A stretch of 43,807 bases of DNA from Saprospiraceae bacterium (GCA_028285545.1 JANQPA010000064.1:1-43807); one strand, 5' to 3'. Counted from the first letter of the stretch, positions 32,721 to 41,511 are shown. Made by a program: numbers and translations. The notes: generated from the sequence alone by a model not told the origin.

Positions 32721-33086
32721 TTATTTCTTCTTCTTCTTCTTCTTTTTCTTGCTAGACTTAGCTTTTGGATTGAATTCAATACATTTTACCACCCAAAACT
32801 CCAAATCATCATCATCTTCAAATCCTTCAGGCTGTATGAAAGCAAAGCCGGTCATCGTTCGTCCACCGTGAATCATCTGTTCAGCACCTTCCCTTTGAAG
32901 AAGCTCTTCAATTTCTTCGGGGTCAACTCTAGCCATCATCCCTCCTCTGTATGAACCCAGGCACATTTTATCATCTACCATAAAACAAAGCCCTCCAAAC
33001 ATTCTTTTTTCTATCCACTGGGTATTGTGTTTTTGAAAAACAGTACGAATTCTTTCCAGAAAAAGTTCATCTGTATTTTTGTTCAT
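32721..33086 (-). CDS. TfoX N-terminal domain protein with poly-Lys tail
   Basis: A 121-residue protein of the TfoX N-terminal domain family (RMFGGLCFMVDDKMCLGSYR, MARVDPEE, RTMTGFAFI). Full TfoX/Sxy competence regulators have a second domain that is absent here, as in many Bacteroidota, where the function is unknown. The C-terminus ends in nine consecutive lysines after a KAKSS linker, coded by six AAG units flanked by AAA. Its ATG overlaps the stop of the DUF2461 gene by 4 nt, so the two are coupled. Confidence 0.88.
   Translation of the reverse strand: MNKNTDELFLERIRTVFQKHNTQWIEKRMFGGLCFMVDDKMCLGSYRGGMMARVDPEEIEELLQREGAEQMIHGGRTMTGFAFIQPEGFEDDDDLEFWVVKCIEFNPKAKSSKKKKKKKKK
32727..32744. 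repeat. Trinucleotide microsatellite coding for lysines
   Basis: Six CTT units on the plus strand (AAG on the coding strand) at the 3' end of the TfoX-N gene. A change in unit number would lengthen or shorten the Lys tail without shifting the frame. Confidence 0.85.
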
Positions 33087-33748
33087 GATAATATGGCTTT
33101 GGTGAAAAAATCATTGACGGGCTTCATTACCTGGTAATACTCCAAAACCGAAGGGAGGAGCTTGTCAGAACTGATTAGAGCGGGAGATTCTTCAGCCATG
33201 TAGTAGAAATGCTTTTTCAAAATTAAGGGCTCTGTTTCTGCTGCTTCTTTGTATTCTTTTGGCACTCTTTTAATGCTGTCTCCTTTAATTTCTCCAAATT
33301 TGCTGGCAAAAGATTTTTCTGAAATGATCTTTTGAAAAGCTTTGGGGTCTTGAGCAATGGTATTCCTTATCCGCGCCAGTTGATCTTTATCCGGACCATA
33401 ACAGCCGCCCATAATTCCAATCATATCTGGAGACAAACGGATGTAAAGACCTGGAATACTTTTGTCCTTTCTTCCTGCTTTGGAAATGATAGCGGTAACA
33501 TGAGTATTATAAGGTGTTTTATCTTTGGAAAAACGAATATCTCGATTAATTCGGAGGATACAATCCTTGGCTTGAACATTGAGCTCTTCATATTTTCCCA
33601 ATTCCTGGATCAGGTCGCTTACAAATTTGGCAAAAGGTTTTTTAACTTCAGCTTCATACCTTTTCTTATTGGCATGAAACCATTCTTTTTGATTATTAGA
33701 TTTTAACTCTTTAAAAAATTTGGTAAAATCATTAGAGAAATATTTCAT
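33083..33748 (-). CDS. DUF2461 protein
   Basis: A 221-residue protein of the DUF2461 (TIGR02453) family: LKSNNQKEWFHANKKRYE near the N-terminus, CILRINRDIRFSKDKTPYNTH in the middle, GLYIRLSPD and GCYGPD. No signal peptide. The function of the family is not established. It lies 4 nt after the second ECF42 gene and overlaps the TfoX-N gene, so it may be read with the sigma factor operon. Confidence 0.9.
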   Translation of the reverse strand: MKYFSNDFTKFFKELKSNNQKEWFHANKKRYEAEVKKPFAKFVSDLIQELGKYEELNVQAKDCILRINRDIRFSKDKTPYNTHVTAIISKAGRKDKSIPGLYIRLSPDMIGIMGGCYGPDKDQLARIRNTIAQDPKAFQKIISEKSFASKFGEIKGDSIKRVPKEYKEAAETEPLILKKHFYYMAEESPALISSDKLLPSVLEYYQVMKPVNDFFTKAILS

Positions 33749-33752
33749 GGTG

Positions 33753-35003
33753 CTAGTTATTTAAGGCAATCAAAGAATTTTTCTTTCGGAGCAGGTAGTT
33801 TTTTTCAATATTATTGGTAACCATTCCCAGAGCCTGGTCGAGGCAGTCAATGGCATTATTAATTTGTCCTGTGGTATTCAAATATTCGGCTTTGAGTCCA
33901 TAGTATAGATAAGCTCTTTGTTCGAGCTCCTGTGGACTTACTTCCTCCAAAATTTGAAGTGCTTCCCCATAATTTTTTAATTGTAATTGTATAAAGGCGA
34001 TGTTTAAACGAGTAAGGGGGGACGGTTGAATATCGAATAATTTTTGATAAAGGGTCAGGATTTTTGGCCAATCAGTGGCTTCATAGGATTTTGCTGTTAA
34101 ATGGACAACCGCTATGGCCGCCTCAATATGATAGATGGAGTGATCTTTAAAATCCAAAGACCGGTGCATAGCTTCATTACCTAATTGAATTAACGGAAAG
34201 TACCACTTGGAACGATCCTGGTTTTTTAGATCAATAATTTCCAGATTTTCTGACACCTTACTCTCCAATCTGGAGGCCTGAAAACACATCAATCCAAATA
34301 AAGCATATCCCGATCCAGTCCTAAGAAATTCCTTACTTAAAACCAGTTTGTTCAAACGCATAGCCTCTCCGCATAAATCCTTTCGAATAAGCATTTCCGG
34401 ATGATTAGAATGGAAACCCTCATTGAAGATTAAGTAGAGTACTCTATGAACTCTATTCAATCGATCAATAATATGGACTTTATCAGGTAGCGAAAATTGT
34501 AGGTTTTGCTCCTTAATAACCCGTCGGGCTCTACTTAATCTTTTTTTTACCGTTTCGTTTTTAAGCAACAATGCAGAAGCGATCTCCTTAGTACTAAAAC
34601 CAGCTATAGTTTTTAGTGCAAAGGCAATCTGGTCTTTAGGGTCGAGGCTAGGGTGACAGGCGGTAAAGATCATTCGAAGCTGGCTATCTTCAATCTCATT
34701 ATCTAAAAAAAGCCTGTCTATCGCCATTGCTGAGGGGCCACTATCTAGTTTGGATAATCGAGCATTATTTGACTGGATCTTTCGAAGTAAATCAATGGCC
34801 CTGTTTTTGGCGGCCTTAGTAAGCCAGGCCTCAGGATTTTCCGGAATTTGTTGACGCCATTTGACCATGGCAGACACAAAAGTGTCTTGCACTGCATCTT
34901 CGATGGTTTCAAGATGATCCAGTCCAAATATTCTAGTCAGGATAGAAACCATCTTCCCGTACTGATGACGAAAAAGATGGTCTATCATTTTTTTATCCTT
35001 CAT
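33753..35003 (-). CDS. ECF42-type RNA polymerase sigma factor (second copy)
   Basis: A 416-residue sigma factor built like the one at 15953-17191: sigma2 at about 8-75 (ETIEDAVQDTFVSAMVKW, PEAWLTKAAKNRAIDLL), sigma4 at about 105-165 (IAGFSTKEIASALLL), then the TPR-like DUF6596 extension with YLIFNEGFHSNH. The two copies are clearly diverged, so this is not a recent duplication. Its ATG directly abuts the stop of a YCII gene (TAAATG), with a second YCII gene upstream. No anti-sigma factor is present, as expected for ECF42. Confidence 0.92.
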   Translation of the reverse strand: MKDKKMIDHLFRHQYGKMVSILTRIFGLDHLETIEDAVQDTFVSAMVKWRQQIPENPEAWLTKAAKNRAIDLLRKIQSNNARLSKLDSGPSAMAIDRLFLDNEIEDSQLRMIFTACHPSLDPKDQIAFALKTIAGFSTKEIASALLLKNETVKKRLSRARRVIKEQNLQFSLPDKVHIIDRLNRVHRVLYLIFNEGFHSNHPEMLIRKDLCGEAMRLNKLVLSKEFLRTGSGYALFGLMCFQASRLESKVSENLEIIDLKNQDRSKWYFPLIQLGNEAMHRSLDFKDHSIYHIEAAIAVVHLTAKSYEATDWPKILTLYQKLFDIQPSPLTRLNIAFIQLQLKNYGEALQILEEVSPQELEQRAYLYYGLKAEYLNTTGQINNAIDCLDQALGMVTNNIEKNYLLRKKNSLIALNN

Positions 35004-35351
35004 TTATTGTTCGAAGTACATGATTTCTCTAATTTCGACGGTGCCTCCTAGGTCGTAATCGGGATAATCTTGTGCGACCTTGCTAGCCTCTTCTAAATCC
35101 TTTGCAGCAATCACATAATATCCACCCACAATTTCTTTTAACTCTGTAGACGTTCGGTCGGTAACCACCCTTTCTGGGCCACTTATATGTCTCATTTCGG
35201 CATGCAAGGCATGACCTCCTTTAAGAATGCCCATTTCTTCCATTTTGGCATGCCAGCCCCACCATTTACCCATTCTATTCTGCATTTCTTCAGGAGATAG
35301 GCCCATTTGGCTATAATCTTTACCAATAAATATTAGCATAAAATCTTTCAT
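35004..35351 (-). CDS. YCII-related protein
   Basis: A 115-residue YCII-family protein. The DGPF position reads VTDRTSTELKEIVGGYYV, so the motif is changed from DGP to DRT while the following GGYY is kept. The C-terminus VEIREIMYF matches the first-module protein VEVRPIMVY. Its stop touches the ATG of the ECF42 gene. The 20-nt gap to the second YCII gene suggests one transcript. Confidence 0.9.
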   Translation of the reverse strand: MKDFMLIFIGKDYSQMGLSPEEMQNRMGKWWGWHAKMEEMGILKGGHALHAEMRHISGPERVVTDRTSTELKEIVGGYYVIAAKDLEEASKVAQDYPDYDLGGTVEIREIMYFEQ

Positions 35352-35371
35352 AATTTTCTATTTAGGTGGTT

Positions 35372-35713
35372 TTACATTTCAACGCATTCATGAACTTCGA
35401 TGGAGCATCCATCTGTCCAGTGTAAATGAGGGTGATCACTAAATATTCCTTTTACCTCCTCAACGCTAGTTCCCTGAATGATGGAGTAGCCACTTACTTC
35501 TCTGGAACTACCACTCCAATCCCCATTGCCGTTTAAGGTCTGTCCTCCCATAAGAGGGGCACCAAAGTCAACAACGTGATTGTCATTTTTAGCTTTCCAA
35601 GCCATCCAGGCTTCCATCCCTTTGGCTTTGTCTTCTGGGCTTACAGTTGCCATTGCGGCCATTGCTTCTGCAGGTGCATGGTAGATAACAACAAATTTTT
35701 TCATTTTCATCAA
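35372..35713 (-). CDS. Divergent YCII-like protein
   Basis: A 113-residue alpha/beta protein with the YCII core length and order: a first strand KKFVVIYHAP, an alanine-rich helix with MEAWMAWKAKN, GAPLMGGQT, the DGPF-equivalent DWSGSSREVSGYSII, and a final strand CSIEVHEC. The motif is weaker than in its neighbour. It heads the second ECF42 module; the gap upstream (35714-35846) is AT-rich and probably contains the promoter. Confidence 0.82.
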   Translation of the reverse strand: MMKMKKFVVIYHAPAEAMAAMATVSPEDKAKGMEAWMAWKAKNDNHVVDFGAPLMGGQTLNGNGDWSGSSREVSGYSIIQGTSVEEVKGIFSDHPHLHWTDGCSIEVHECVEM

Positions 35714-35846
35714 GTTTTAGAAATTAAAAAATTGCAAATCTCGGATTTGAGATAATACAGATTCAAACATTTTCACTTACATGACGAAGCTGAAATTTAT
35801 AAGGGGGACAAAAGAATAATTTTTTTTCAAAAAAAATAATAGGCAT

Positions 35847-36188
35847 TTATAAAGCCTGGCTAAAAGTTATCTGATTATTGTCAGGATCAGCAATGGTGAA
35901 ATCCCGATTGCCCCAGGGGCGGTTTCCAATTTCAAAGATGATTCTGACATGACTTTGAACCATAAATTCATATAATCCATCAATATTTTCTACAATAATT
36001 TGCAAGATAGCAGGAGATCCTTCCTCTGTGGATAAGTGCAAAATAACCTCATCTTTGGATATGACCAGATGGGTATCATTATTCTGAAAAACATCTTCAA
36101 ATCCGAGGTCCTGATAAAATTTTTTGGCCTTGGTTAGCGAAGCTACCTTTAAACCAGGTTGCACCTTTTTAAATGTGAATGCTTTCAT
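35847..36188 (-). CDS. VOC family protein (glyoxalase/bleomycin-resistance fold)
   Basis: A 113-residue single VOC module: QPGLKVASLTKAKKFYQDLGF at the start, HLVISKDEVILHLS, VENIDGLYEFM, and DFTIADPDNNQITF at the end. The metal ligands usual in dioxygenases are partly present (His in VILHLS, Glu near FEIGN). Function unknown; such proteins bind small ligands or inactivate bleomycin-type compounds. It begins one base before the stop-adjacent thioesterase gene ends, so the pair is coupled. Confidence 0.85.
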   Translation of the reverse strand: MKAFTFKKVQPGLKVASLTKAKKFYQDLGFEDVFQNNDTHLVISKDEVILHLSTEEGSPAILQIIVENIDGLYEFMVQSHVRIIFEIGNRPWGNRDFTIADPDNNQITFSQAL

Positions 36189-36626
36189 TTACTGGTATCC
36201 TATTTTTTCCGATAAAGCTATTCTACTTTTTGTGAAATTGCCAGTGCCAAAGGCAATTTCTTTGCCTTGCTCATTGAATAATCTTGATTCGGCAACAAAC
36301 AAATTTTTAGATTGATAACGAATTTCTCCAACTGCATTAAGTAGACCACTACTTGCTGGGCGAATGAGATTAAGGTTAAAGGAGGTTGTCAAGGCAAAAA
36401 CATCTTCTATTAACGAGTTAACTGCAAAGAAGGCAGCATCATCCAATAATTTAAAATAAACAGCTCCATGAATGGCTCCCAGTGCATGGAAATATTTTTT
36501 TTCAATCATAAGCCCTATTTCGGCTTTGCCATAGGAAATATCAGCGGTAGTTGTATCAAAAATTTTTGTATTTACATTTGCTTGCAAATACATTCGTTCA
36601 AGCTTCCTGAAGTGATCGGAATTCAT
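36189..36626 (-). CDS. PaaI-like hotdog thioesterase
   Basis: A 145-residue single hotdog domain. The segment LGAIHGAVYFKLLDDAAFFAVNSL carries the HG.. and D.. pattern of the PaaI/4HBT family, followed by TTSFNLNLIRPASSGLLNAVGEI. It probably hydrolyses an acyl- or aryl-CoA thioester in the cytosol. Its stop directly precedes the VOC gene start. Confidence 0.85.
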   Translation of the reverse strand: MNSDHFRKLERMYLQANVNTKIFDTTTADISYGKAEIGLMIEKKYFHALGAIHGAVYFKLLDDAAFFAVNSLIEDVFALTTSFNLNLIRPASSGLLNAVGEIRYQSKNLFVAESRLFNEQGKEIAFGTGNFTKSRIALSEKIGYQ

Positions 36627-36648
36627 AAGTGTCCTTACTGTTGAATGA

Positions 36649-37785
36649 TTAAATTTGAGTGCTTAGTTTTTCAATTTTTTTCAATTTAGATAAAATTCCG
36701 TTTTCAGTATTAGAAAGAATAATTAATCTGGTATCGCTTTTAGGAATATACATCAAAATGGAATTAAACCCAGCGATATCCCCACCATGTGAAATTACTG
36801 TTGTTCCAAAATTTTCCATAATCTGAAATCCTAAACCGTAACCCCATTTTTTTATGTTTTTTGGAAAACGTGGAGCCTGTCCATCTGGAGTGAATAATTT
36901 TTCATAGACAGGTTGCCCTTCATTGGTTTTTGCATAGTTGATCATTTTATGTAGAGAAACTTCACTAATTAATTCTCCACTGAATAGAGATTTCATAAAG
37001 TTCAGTAAATCCTCAGCTGTTGATCGCAAGCCTCCTGCTGAAAAAGGCATGTGATATACCTCTGGATTCAAGAAGTTATTTTCGGAATCTGGACTCCAAC
37101 GATAGCCTTTGGCCCACTTCACAGAGGGTTGATTAATGTATTCCATTTCTGTATGACTCATCCCCGCAGGCTGGAAAATGTATTGTTCTAGATAAGCGAT
37201 ATATGGTTGACCAGATATTATTTCTATGATTTCCCCCAATAATACATATCCACTATTAGAGTAACTATAATACATCCCAGGCTTAAATAAAGAAGTGCTT
37301 TGCATTTTTTCCAAATACAAATGTGGGTGCTCACACATCGGAAAATTACTGGGTTCATTTTTTGGCATTTGACCTTCCCACCAATTTGGGATTCCTGAGG
37401 TATGAGATAATAAGTGATAAATGGTGATGTTCTGAGCATTAGGAAAATTAGGAAAAAATTGATTGATTGGAGTATCCAAACCTATCTGCTCTTTTTCAAT
37501 CAACTGCATAATGGCAGTAGCCGTGATGGTTTTGGTGATCGAGGCAATACGAAATTGATGATCCTTATTCAAAGGGGTGTTCTTTTCTAAATCTGCGAGG
37601 CCAAATTCATTTTGAACGCTAATAGAATCTCCAATTTGGAGACCATAGGCTATTCCAGCGTTTCTTTTTTTCTCAACCAGGCTTTGAATAAGCCACTCAA
37701 TTTTATTGATTTCATAAGAGGGTGAAGAGTCATAACAAGCTAAACATAAGAAAATAAGAAGAGTACTTACGGTCAGGTTACGCAT
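36649..37785 (-). CDS. Beta-lactamase-fold lipoprotein hydrolase
   Basis: I use the ATG at 37785 (378 residues): it starts a lipoprotein signal MRNLTVSTLLIFLCLAC, whereas an upstream ATG adds 19 polar residues. The serine hydrolase fold has SITK (RIASITKTIT), YSN (YSYSNSGY) and HGG (SHGGDIAGFN), so all three class C active-site motifs are present, unlike the copy at 22145-23491 where the third is altered. Likely an esterase or D-peptidase at the cell envelope; substrate unknown. Confidence 0.88.
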   Translation of the reverse strand: MRNLTVSTLLIFLCLACYDSSPSYEINKIEWLIQSLVEKKRNAGIAYGLQIGDSISVQNEFGLADLEKNTPLNKDHQFRIASITKTITATAIMQLIEKEQIGLDTPINQFFPNFPNAQNITIYHLLSHTSGIPNWWEGQMPKNEPSNFPMCEHPHLYLEKMQSTSLFKPGMYYSYSNSGYVLLGEIIEIISGQPYIAYLEQYIFQPAGMSHTEMEYINQPSVKWAKGYRWSPDSENNFLNPEVYHMPFSAGGLRSTAEDLLNFMKSLFSGELISEVSLHKMINYAKTNEGQPVYEKLFTPDGQAPRFPKNIKKWGYGLGFQIMENFGTTVISHGGDIAGFNSILMYIPKSDTRLIILSNTENGILSKLKKIEKLSTQI

Positions 37786-37895
37786 TTGTTTTGCCTTTTT
37801 TGATGAAATAATTTTGACAAAACTATGCTGGTACACGAGCAAATGACCGGAATGCCTTCTGACAGTTTTATGCCATTTTTAGGACATGGATTGAT

Positions 37896-38474
37896 TTAGA
37901 ATAGGTTGGGAATAAATGTTAGGATTGGCACCCCTTTATCCAATTTAAAAGCGGTTTGTATGGTTAAAAATACGTTGATGGCTACTGCAAAGAAATAAGC
38001 AACCACTGGTATTGGAATACCTCCCCCAGTTAGCGGTTCAAAGAAAAACTGCATAATGGGAGCTAGTAAAAAAATAAAAAGTAGGGTGCAAAGGGTCCAG
38101 ATTAACTGAAAACTAAGAATCTTTTTGGCCTCTGATTCAATGGACACATGTCGATGATTTCTGAATACAAGTGCGGGGAACACCAGATTGCCTAACGGAA
38201 GTAACAATCCTGATAAAACACTTAAGTTGATTTTCTTAAGCGATTGTAATTGTGGACTGGGGTCGAGGCTAACCAATTCTTTATCTTTTATTAAGTCAGT
38301 ATTATTTAGGTCTAATGCCGCAGCCAGTGTTTTTAAGGTGTGAGGACTTCCTGGAGAAAGTCCTTTCTCAAGCCTTTGAATGGTTCTGATGGATATACCA
38401 GATACCTGAGAAAGTTCTTCTTGAGTGAGGCCCTGTACCTTTCTTTGCTGTTTTAATTTTTCCTTGGATATCAT
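37896..38474 (-). CDS. Membrane-bound XRE regulator (HTH plus DUF4870-like)
   Basis: A 192-residue protein with an XRE helix-turn-helix at 4-58 (LTQEELSQVSGISIRTIQRLEKG), a short linker, and a C-terminal half with three or four transmembrane helices resembling DUF4870 (RNHRHVSIESEAKKILSFQLIWT). It should bind DNA from the membrane as a one-component regulator. It is divergent from the glycosyltransferase gene with a 127-bp shared gap, so that gene is a candidate target. Confidence 0.85.
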   Translation of the reverse strand: MISKEKLKQQRKVQGLTQEELSQVSGISIRTIQRLEKGLSPGSPHTLKTLAAALDLNNTDLIKDKELVSLDPSPQLQSLKKINLSVLSGLLLPLGNLVFPALVFRNHRHVSIESEAKKILSFQLIWTLCTLLFIFLLAPIMQFFFEPLTGGGIPIPVVAYFFAVAINVFLTIQTAFKLDKGVPILTFIPNLF

Positions 38475-38601
38475 TAGCTACAATTTAGAAAATCGAGGTT
38501 TGGGAATTTACATCAATTTTCAATCTAAATATCGGATATAGTGCAATATATTTCTATATTTTCATTTGTTCACTTCACCGACTTATTATTAGGCAGTAAA
38601 T

Positions 38602-39360
38602 ATGTTGATCTCTGTTATCATTCCAGCATTTAATGAGGAAAAATATATTGGTCATACCTTAGATCAATTATTTCAGTCTATTTCCGAAAATGAAAAACAA
38701 GGAATATCCTGGGAGATTATTATATGTGATAACAACTCTTTGGATAAAACAGCTGAGATTGCCCGAAAAAAAGGAGCGGAAATTATTTTTGAGCCTATCA
38801 ATCAAATCTCAAGAGCTAGAAACAAAGGAACAGAAATTGCAAAAGGGGAATGGTTTCTTTTTTTGGATGCTGACTCTTATCCGCCTCCAGCCTTATTATC
38901 GGATGTTATAGATTTAATTCAAGAAGAGCAACATATTGGATGTGGGTCCACCATCAAAATAGAAGAGGGTACTTTTTTTAATAAGTTGAGAATGGAAAGA
39001 TTAAATCCTCTTTTTCGGTTTTTTAATGTAAGTGGAGGGTTATTTATTCTTTGCCAGGGAGAAGCATTTAGAGCTATTGACGGTTTTAGCCATGGATTAT
39101 ATGCGCTAGAGGAGTTTGACTTCATCCATCGCTTAAAAAAATATGGAAAGAAAAAGGATAAAAAGTTTACTGTCTTATTCAAAAATCCAGTTATAACCTC
39201 CGGCCGGAAGGGAGAATATAAGGTGTCTTCAATTTTTGTATTGTTCTTTTCTCAAATAGCGGCTATCCTCCTTTTTATCCTTTATTATATTTTGCCAGGA
39301 AAAATGATGCGAAGGATTAATACTCGATTTTTGGGGTATTGGTATAAGGGTAAACGGTAA
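38602..39360 (+). CDS. Family 2 glycosyltransferase with C-terminal membrane helix
   Basis: A 252-residue GT-A enzyme: VIIPAFNEEKYI at the start, ICDNNSLDKT, the nucleotide-sugar motif FLDADS (89-92) and an acceptor region with ALEEFDFIHRLKKYG. A hydrophobic helix at about 212-233 followed by basic residues would anchor it on the inner membrane. It resembles GT2 enzymes acting on lipid carriers; donor and acceptor unknown. Only plus-strand gene in this part of the window. Confidence 0.9.
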   Translation: MLISVIIPAFNEEKYIGHTLDQLFQSISENEKQGISWEIIICDNNSLDKTAEIARKKGAEIIFEPINQISRARNKGTEIAKGEWFLFLDADSYPPPALLSDVIDLIQEEQHIGCGSTIKIEEGTFFNKLRMERLNPLFRFFNVSGGLFILCQGEAFRAIDGFSHGLYALEEFDFIHRLKKYGKKKDKKFTVLFKNPVITSGRKGEYKVSSIFVLFFSQIAAILLFILYYILPGKMMRRINTRFLGYWYKGKR

Positions 39361-39410
39361 TTTACTTTGACACAGATTTACACGGGTTTTTACGGTTAGA
39401 ATAGTAAGCA

Positions 39411-39887
39411 CTAACTCCACTCTAAAAGAAACATGTTATTATTTTCAGGAGGCTCAGATAAGCATACCCAGTCACTTTTTTCAAAAAATCTTTTCGCTTT
39501 TAAATTCTCATTATCTACATAAGTTCTCCAAGCCTCACCTTTTTTAAGTGGATGTAATTTCATTAGTTTTTCCAAAACCAATTTTCCAATTCCTTGACCA
39601 CGTAAACTAGGTTTTACTGCCAAATTGCTGAGAAGGTAATAGGACTGTTCCTTAGTGGAAGGGTAAAAACCTAACTCTGCAACCATATGTCCGTTTTGGA
39701 AAATACTGTATTCAACTCCCTCCTTCTTTTCCAAAACACTTGTCAGCCATTCATCATTTTCGGTCATTGGGCCTAGCTGTTTATCAAGCTCAGAATCTTC
39801 AAACCAACTTAGATACTCAGGGAAATCTACTCTTTTGAATTTCTGAAAAATGAGATTTGTATAATCTCCTTTATTTTTTAGCTCCAT
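39411..39887 (-). CDS. GNAT family N-acetyltransferase
   Basis: A 158-residue GNAT with motif A LAVKPSLRGQGIGKLVLEKLM and a motif B stretch YVDNENLKAKRFFEKSDW. It is related to the RimI-like group by layout, but the acceptor is unknown. It lies 11 nt downstream of the zincin-like lipoprotein gene and may be its cotranscript. Confidence 0.88.
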   Translation of the reverse strand: MELKNKGDYTNLIFQKFKRVDFPEYLSWFEDSELDKQLGPMTENDEWLTSVLEKKEGVEYSIFQNGHMVAELGFYPSTKEQSYYLLSNLAVKPSLRGQGIGKLVLEKLMKLHPLKKGEAWRTYVDNENLKAKRFFEKSDWVCLSEPPENNNMFLLEWS

Positions 39888-39898
39888 TTAAAAAAACG

Positions 39899-40858
39899 CT
39901 AATTACTATTTTGTGTTAGCTCATAATAGGCATCGAATGTTTCCTTACTTTCTCCACTTAAATATTTTCTGGCCAAAGGAATTATTGCATCCGTGCCTTT
40001 TTCCACCCAAGCCCTCAAATTCTCATCATTCCCTTTTGCTTCCAAAGCCAGCCATACTCCTACTGGCAGGGCTCCCCATTTTTGCTTCATCGATCCTCTG
40101 GAAAGATTTTTATGCAAAGCAATTTTTTCTTCTTTACTAAGGTCTGATTTTGTTATTAAGGTACCAATTTTATTAGCAAACTTAGGGTACAAATTGTCAA
40201 AGGTGGTTCTAGCTGTTTCCGAAAGTTCTTCATTCACCGGAAACCACTTCGAAGACATGGATCGATACATTCCAATGCCTTCGTAAATGCATTCCCATAA
40301 AATACTGTCTTTAAAAGTCTGAAGCTCTACTCCGTTTTTTTTCATCCAGGCTTTAGAGAGTAGATGAGTGAACTCATGAGCATAAATTCGATCAATCCGA
40401 TTGTCATTTACAGAATCTTTGGCAGAACCATAAGCTTTTAGCAAGGCTGTAATATCAAAACAGACTGTTTGATTTTCATAAGTAAAGGCATCATCACTTC
40501 CTGTGTAACCCAAAAGCACATAAACAGTATCCTTCAATTGAATATCTTCAAATGGGACCTGAATAGAATCTCTCATAGCATTCCACCATGCAGTTTTAGA
40601 TTGTATCAAGTTAACCCAATCTTGCTCTTCACTTGTAAGAGGCCGAGATAACCGGGCTATGGAGTCAATCCTTGTCTTAGTCATTCTCCTTTCCAGGGCT
40701 TTTTGCCAGTCTTGGGATATTTGATTGTTTGTGATGCCTAGTTTGACAATTACGGCTTGTAGAGAATCTTGTTGACTAATACTTTTTATAGGTTTTTCAT
40801 TTTTAGTGCAAGCCAAAAAACAAAAGGCAATTACTCCGATAAGTATTGATGTTTTCAT
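39899..40858 (-). CDS. Zincin-like lipoprotein
   Basis: A 319-residue protein with a lipobox FCFLAC (Cys17). HEFTH in IYAHEFTHLLSK is an HExxH zinc motif, and ECIYEGIGMYRSM, about 36 residues on, supplies Glu residues that could be the third ligand, as in gluzincins. The C-terminal part is helical. It may be an envelope peptidase; I know no close family name with confidence. Its ATG overlaps the preceding lipoprotein gene by 4 nt, so the two are likely to act together. Confidence 0.7.
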   Translation of the reverse strand: MKTSILIGVIAFCFLACTKNEKPIKSISQQDSLQAVIVKLGITNNQISQDWQKALERRMTKTRIDSIARLSRPLTSEEQDWVNLIQSKTAWWNAMRDSIQVPFEDIQLKDTVYVLLGYTGSDDAFTYENQTVCFDITALLKAYGSAKDSVNDNRIDRIYAHEFTHLLSKAWMKKNGVELQTFKDSILWECIYEGIGMYRSMSSKWFPVNEELSETARTTFDNLYPKFANKIGTLITKSDLSKEEKIALHKNLSRGSMKQKWGALPVGVWLALEAKGNDENLRAWVEKGTDAIIPLARKYLSGESKETFDAYYELTQNSN

Positions 40859-41361
40859 TTTTCAAATAGATGTTCATTCATTATTTCTTTTATCTCAAAA
40901 TCAAATTTACCATAAGGAGATTGTACCCATTTCCACATCATAAAATCCAATTTAGAATCATTTATGTTATTGGCTTTACGGTAAATATTGACTTTTACAG
41001 AAGTATCTTCTTTAATTAAGGCACCTGTATAAGTTGAATCACTTTCAAACCTGTTAAGAATGGCTTTGACATATTCAAACTCTTCAAATGGCGAAATTCC
41101 TTTGACATGAACTACATATTCATAGTCATTTTTTGAATCAGATAATTTCCCAATTGAATAATTATTAGGATAATAATGATTTTCTGAAACATCACTTTCA
41201 TCTTGAAAGGCTATTTCATAATCTCCTTTCTTAGCTACACTAATTACATTACTATGGATCTTTCGCAGATCAACGAAGGCATCAACTAATTTTTCTTTAT
41301 TTGTACTTGTTTCGCATTGAAGTAACAAAACAGAGCATAATAATAAGATGATTGTTTTCAT
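40855..41361 (-). CDS. Lipoprotein of unknown function
   Basis: A 168-residue protein with a short lipoprotein signal (MKTIILLLCSVLLLQC, Cys16). The mature part mixes acidic and aromatic residues (SENHYYPNNYS, YEYVVHVKG) without a recognisable domain. The stop overlaps the zincin-like lipoprotein start by 4 nt (ATGA), which suggests a pair made in fixed ratio, for instance an accessory subunit or inhibitor of the putative peptidase (inference). Confidence 0.75.
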   Translation of the reverse strand: MKTIILLLCSVLLLQCETSTNKEKLVDAFVDLRKIHSNVISVAKKGDYEIAFQDESDVSENHYYPNNYSIGKLSDSKNDYEYVVHVKGISPFEEFEYVKAILNRFESDSTYTGALIKEDTSVKVNIYRKANNINDSKLDFMMWKWVQSPYGKFDFEIKEIMNEHLFEK

Positions 41362-41511
41362 TGATGTATTCCTAATGACTATCTATCTCTATTTGAATAA
41401 CTACTAATAAATATTAAAAAAGGTTACCGATCTGAACTCTTCTCAATTAGAGAGATAAATTAAGCCTTGATTTTTCACAATATAAAATTAAGTCAAGCAA
41501 AGGATTTCTAA

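Noticed and set aside
32727-32744. Phase variation by slippage of the CTT repeat
   Set aside because: The unit is three bases and lies at the very end of the gene, so changes would not switch the gene on or off.
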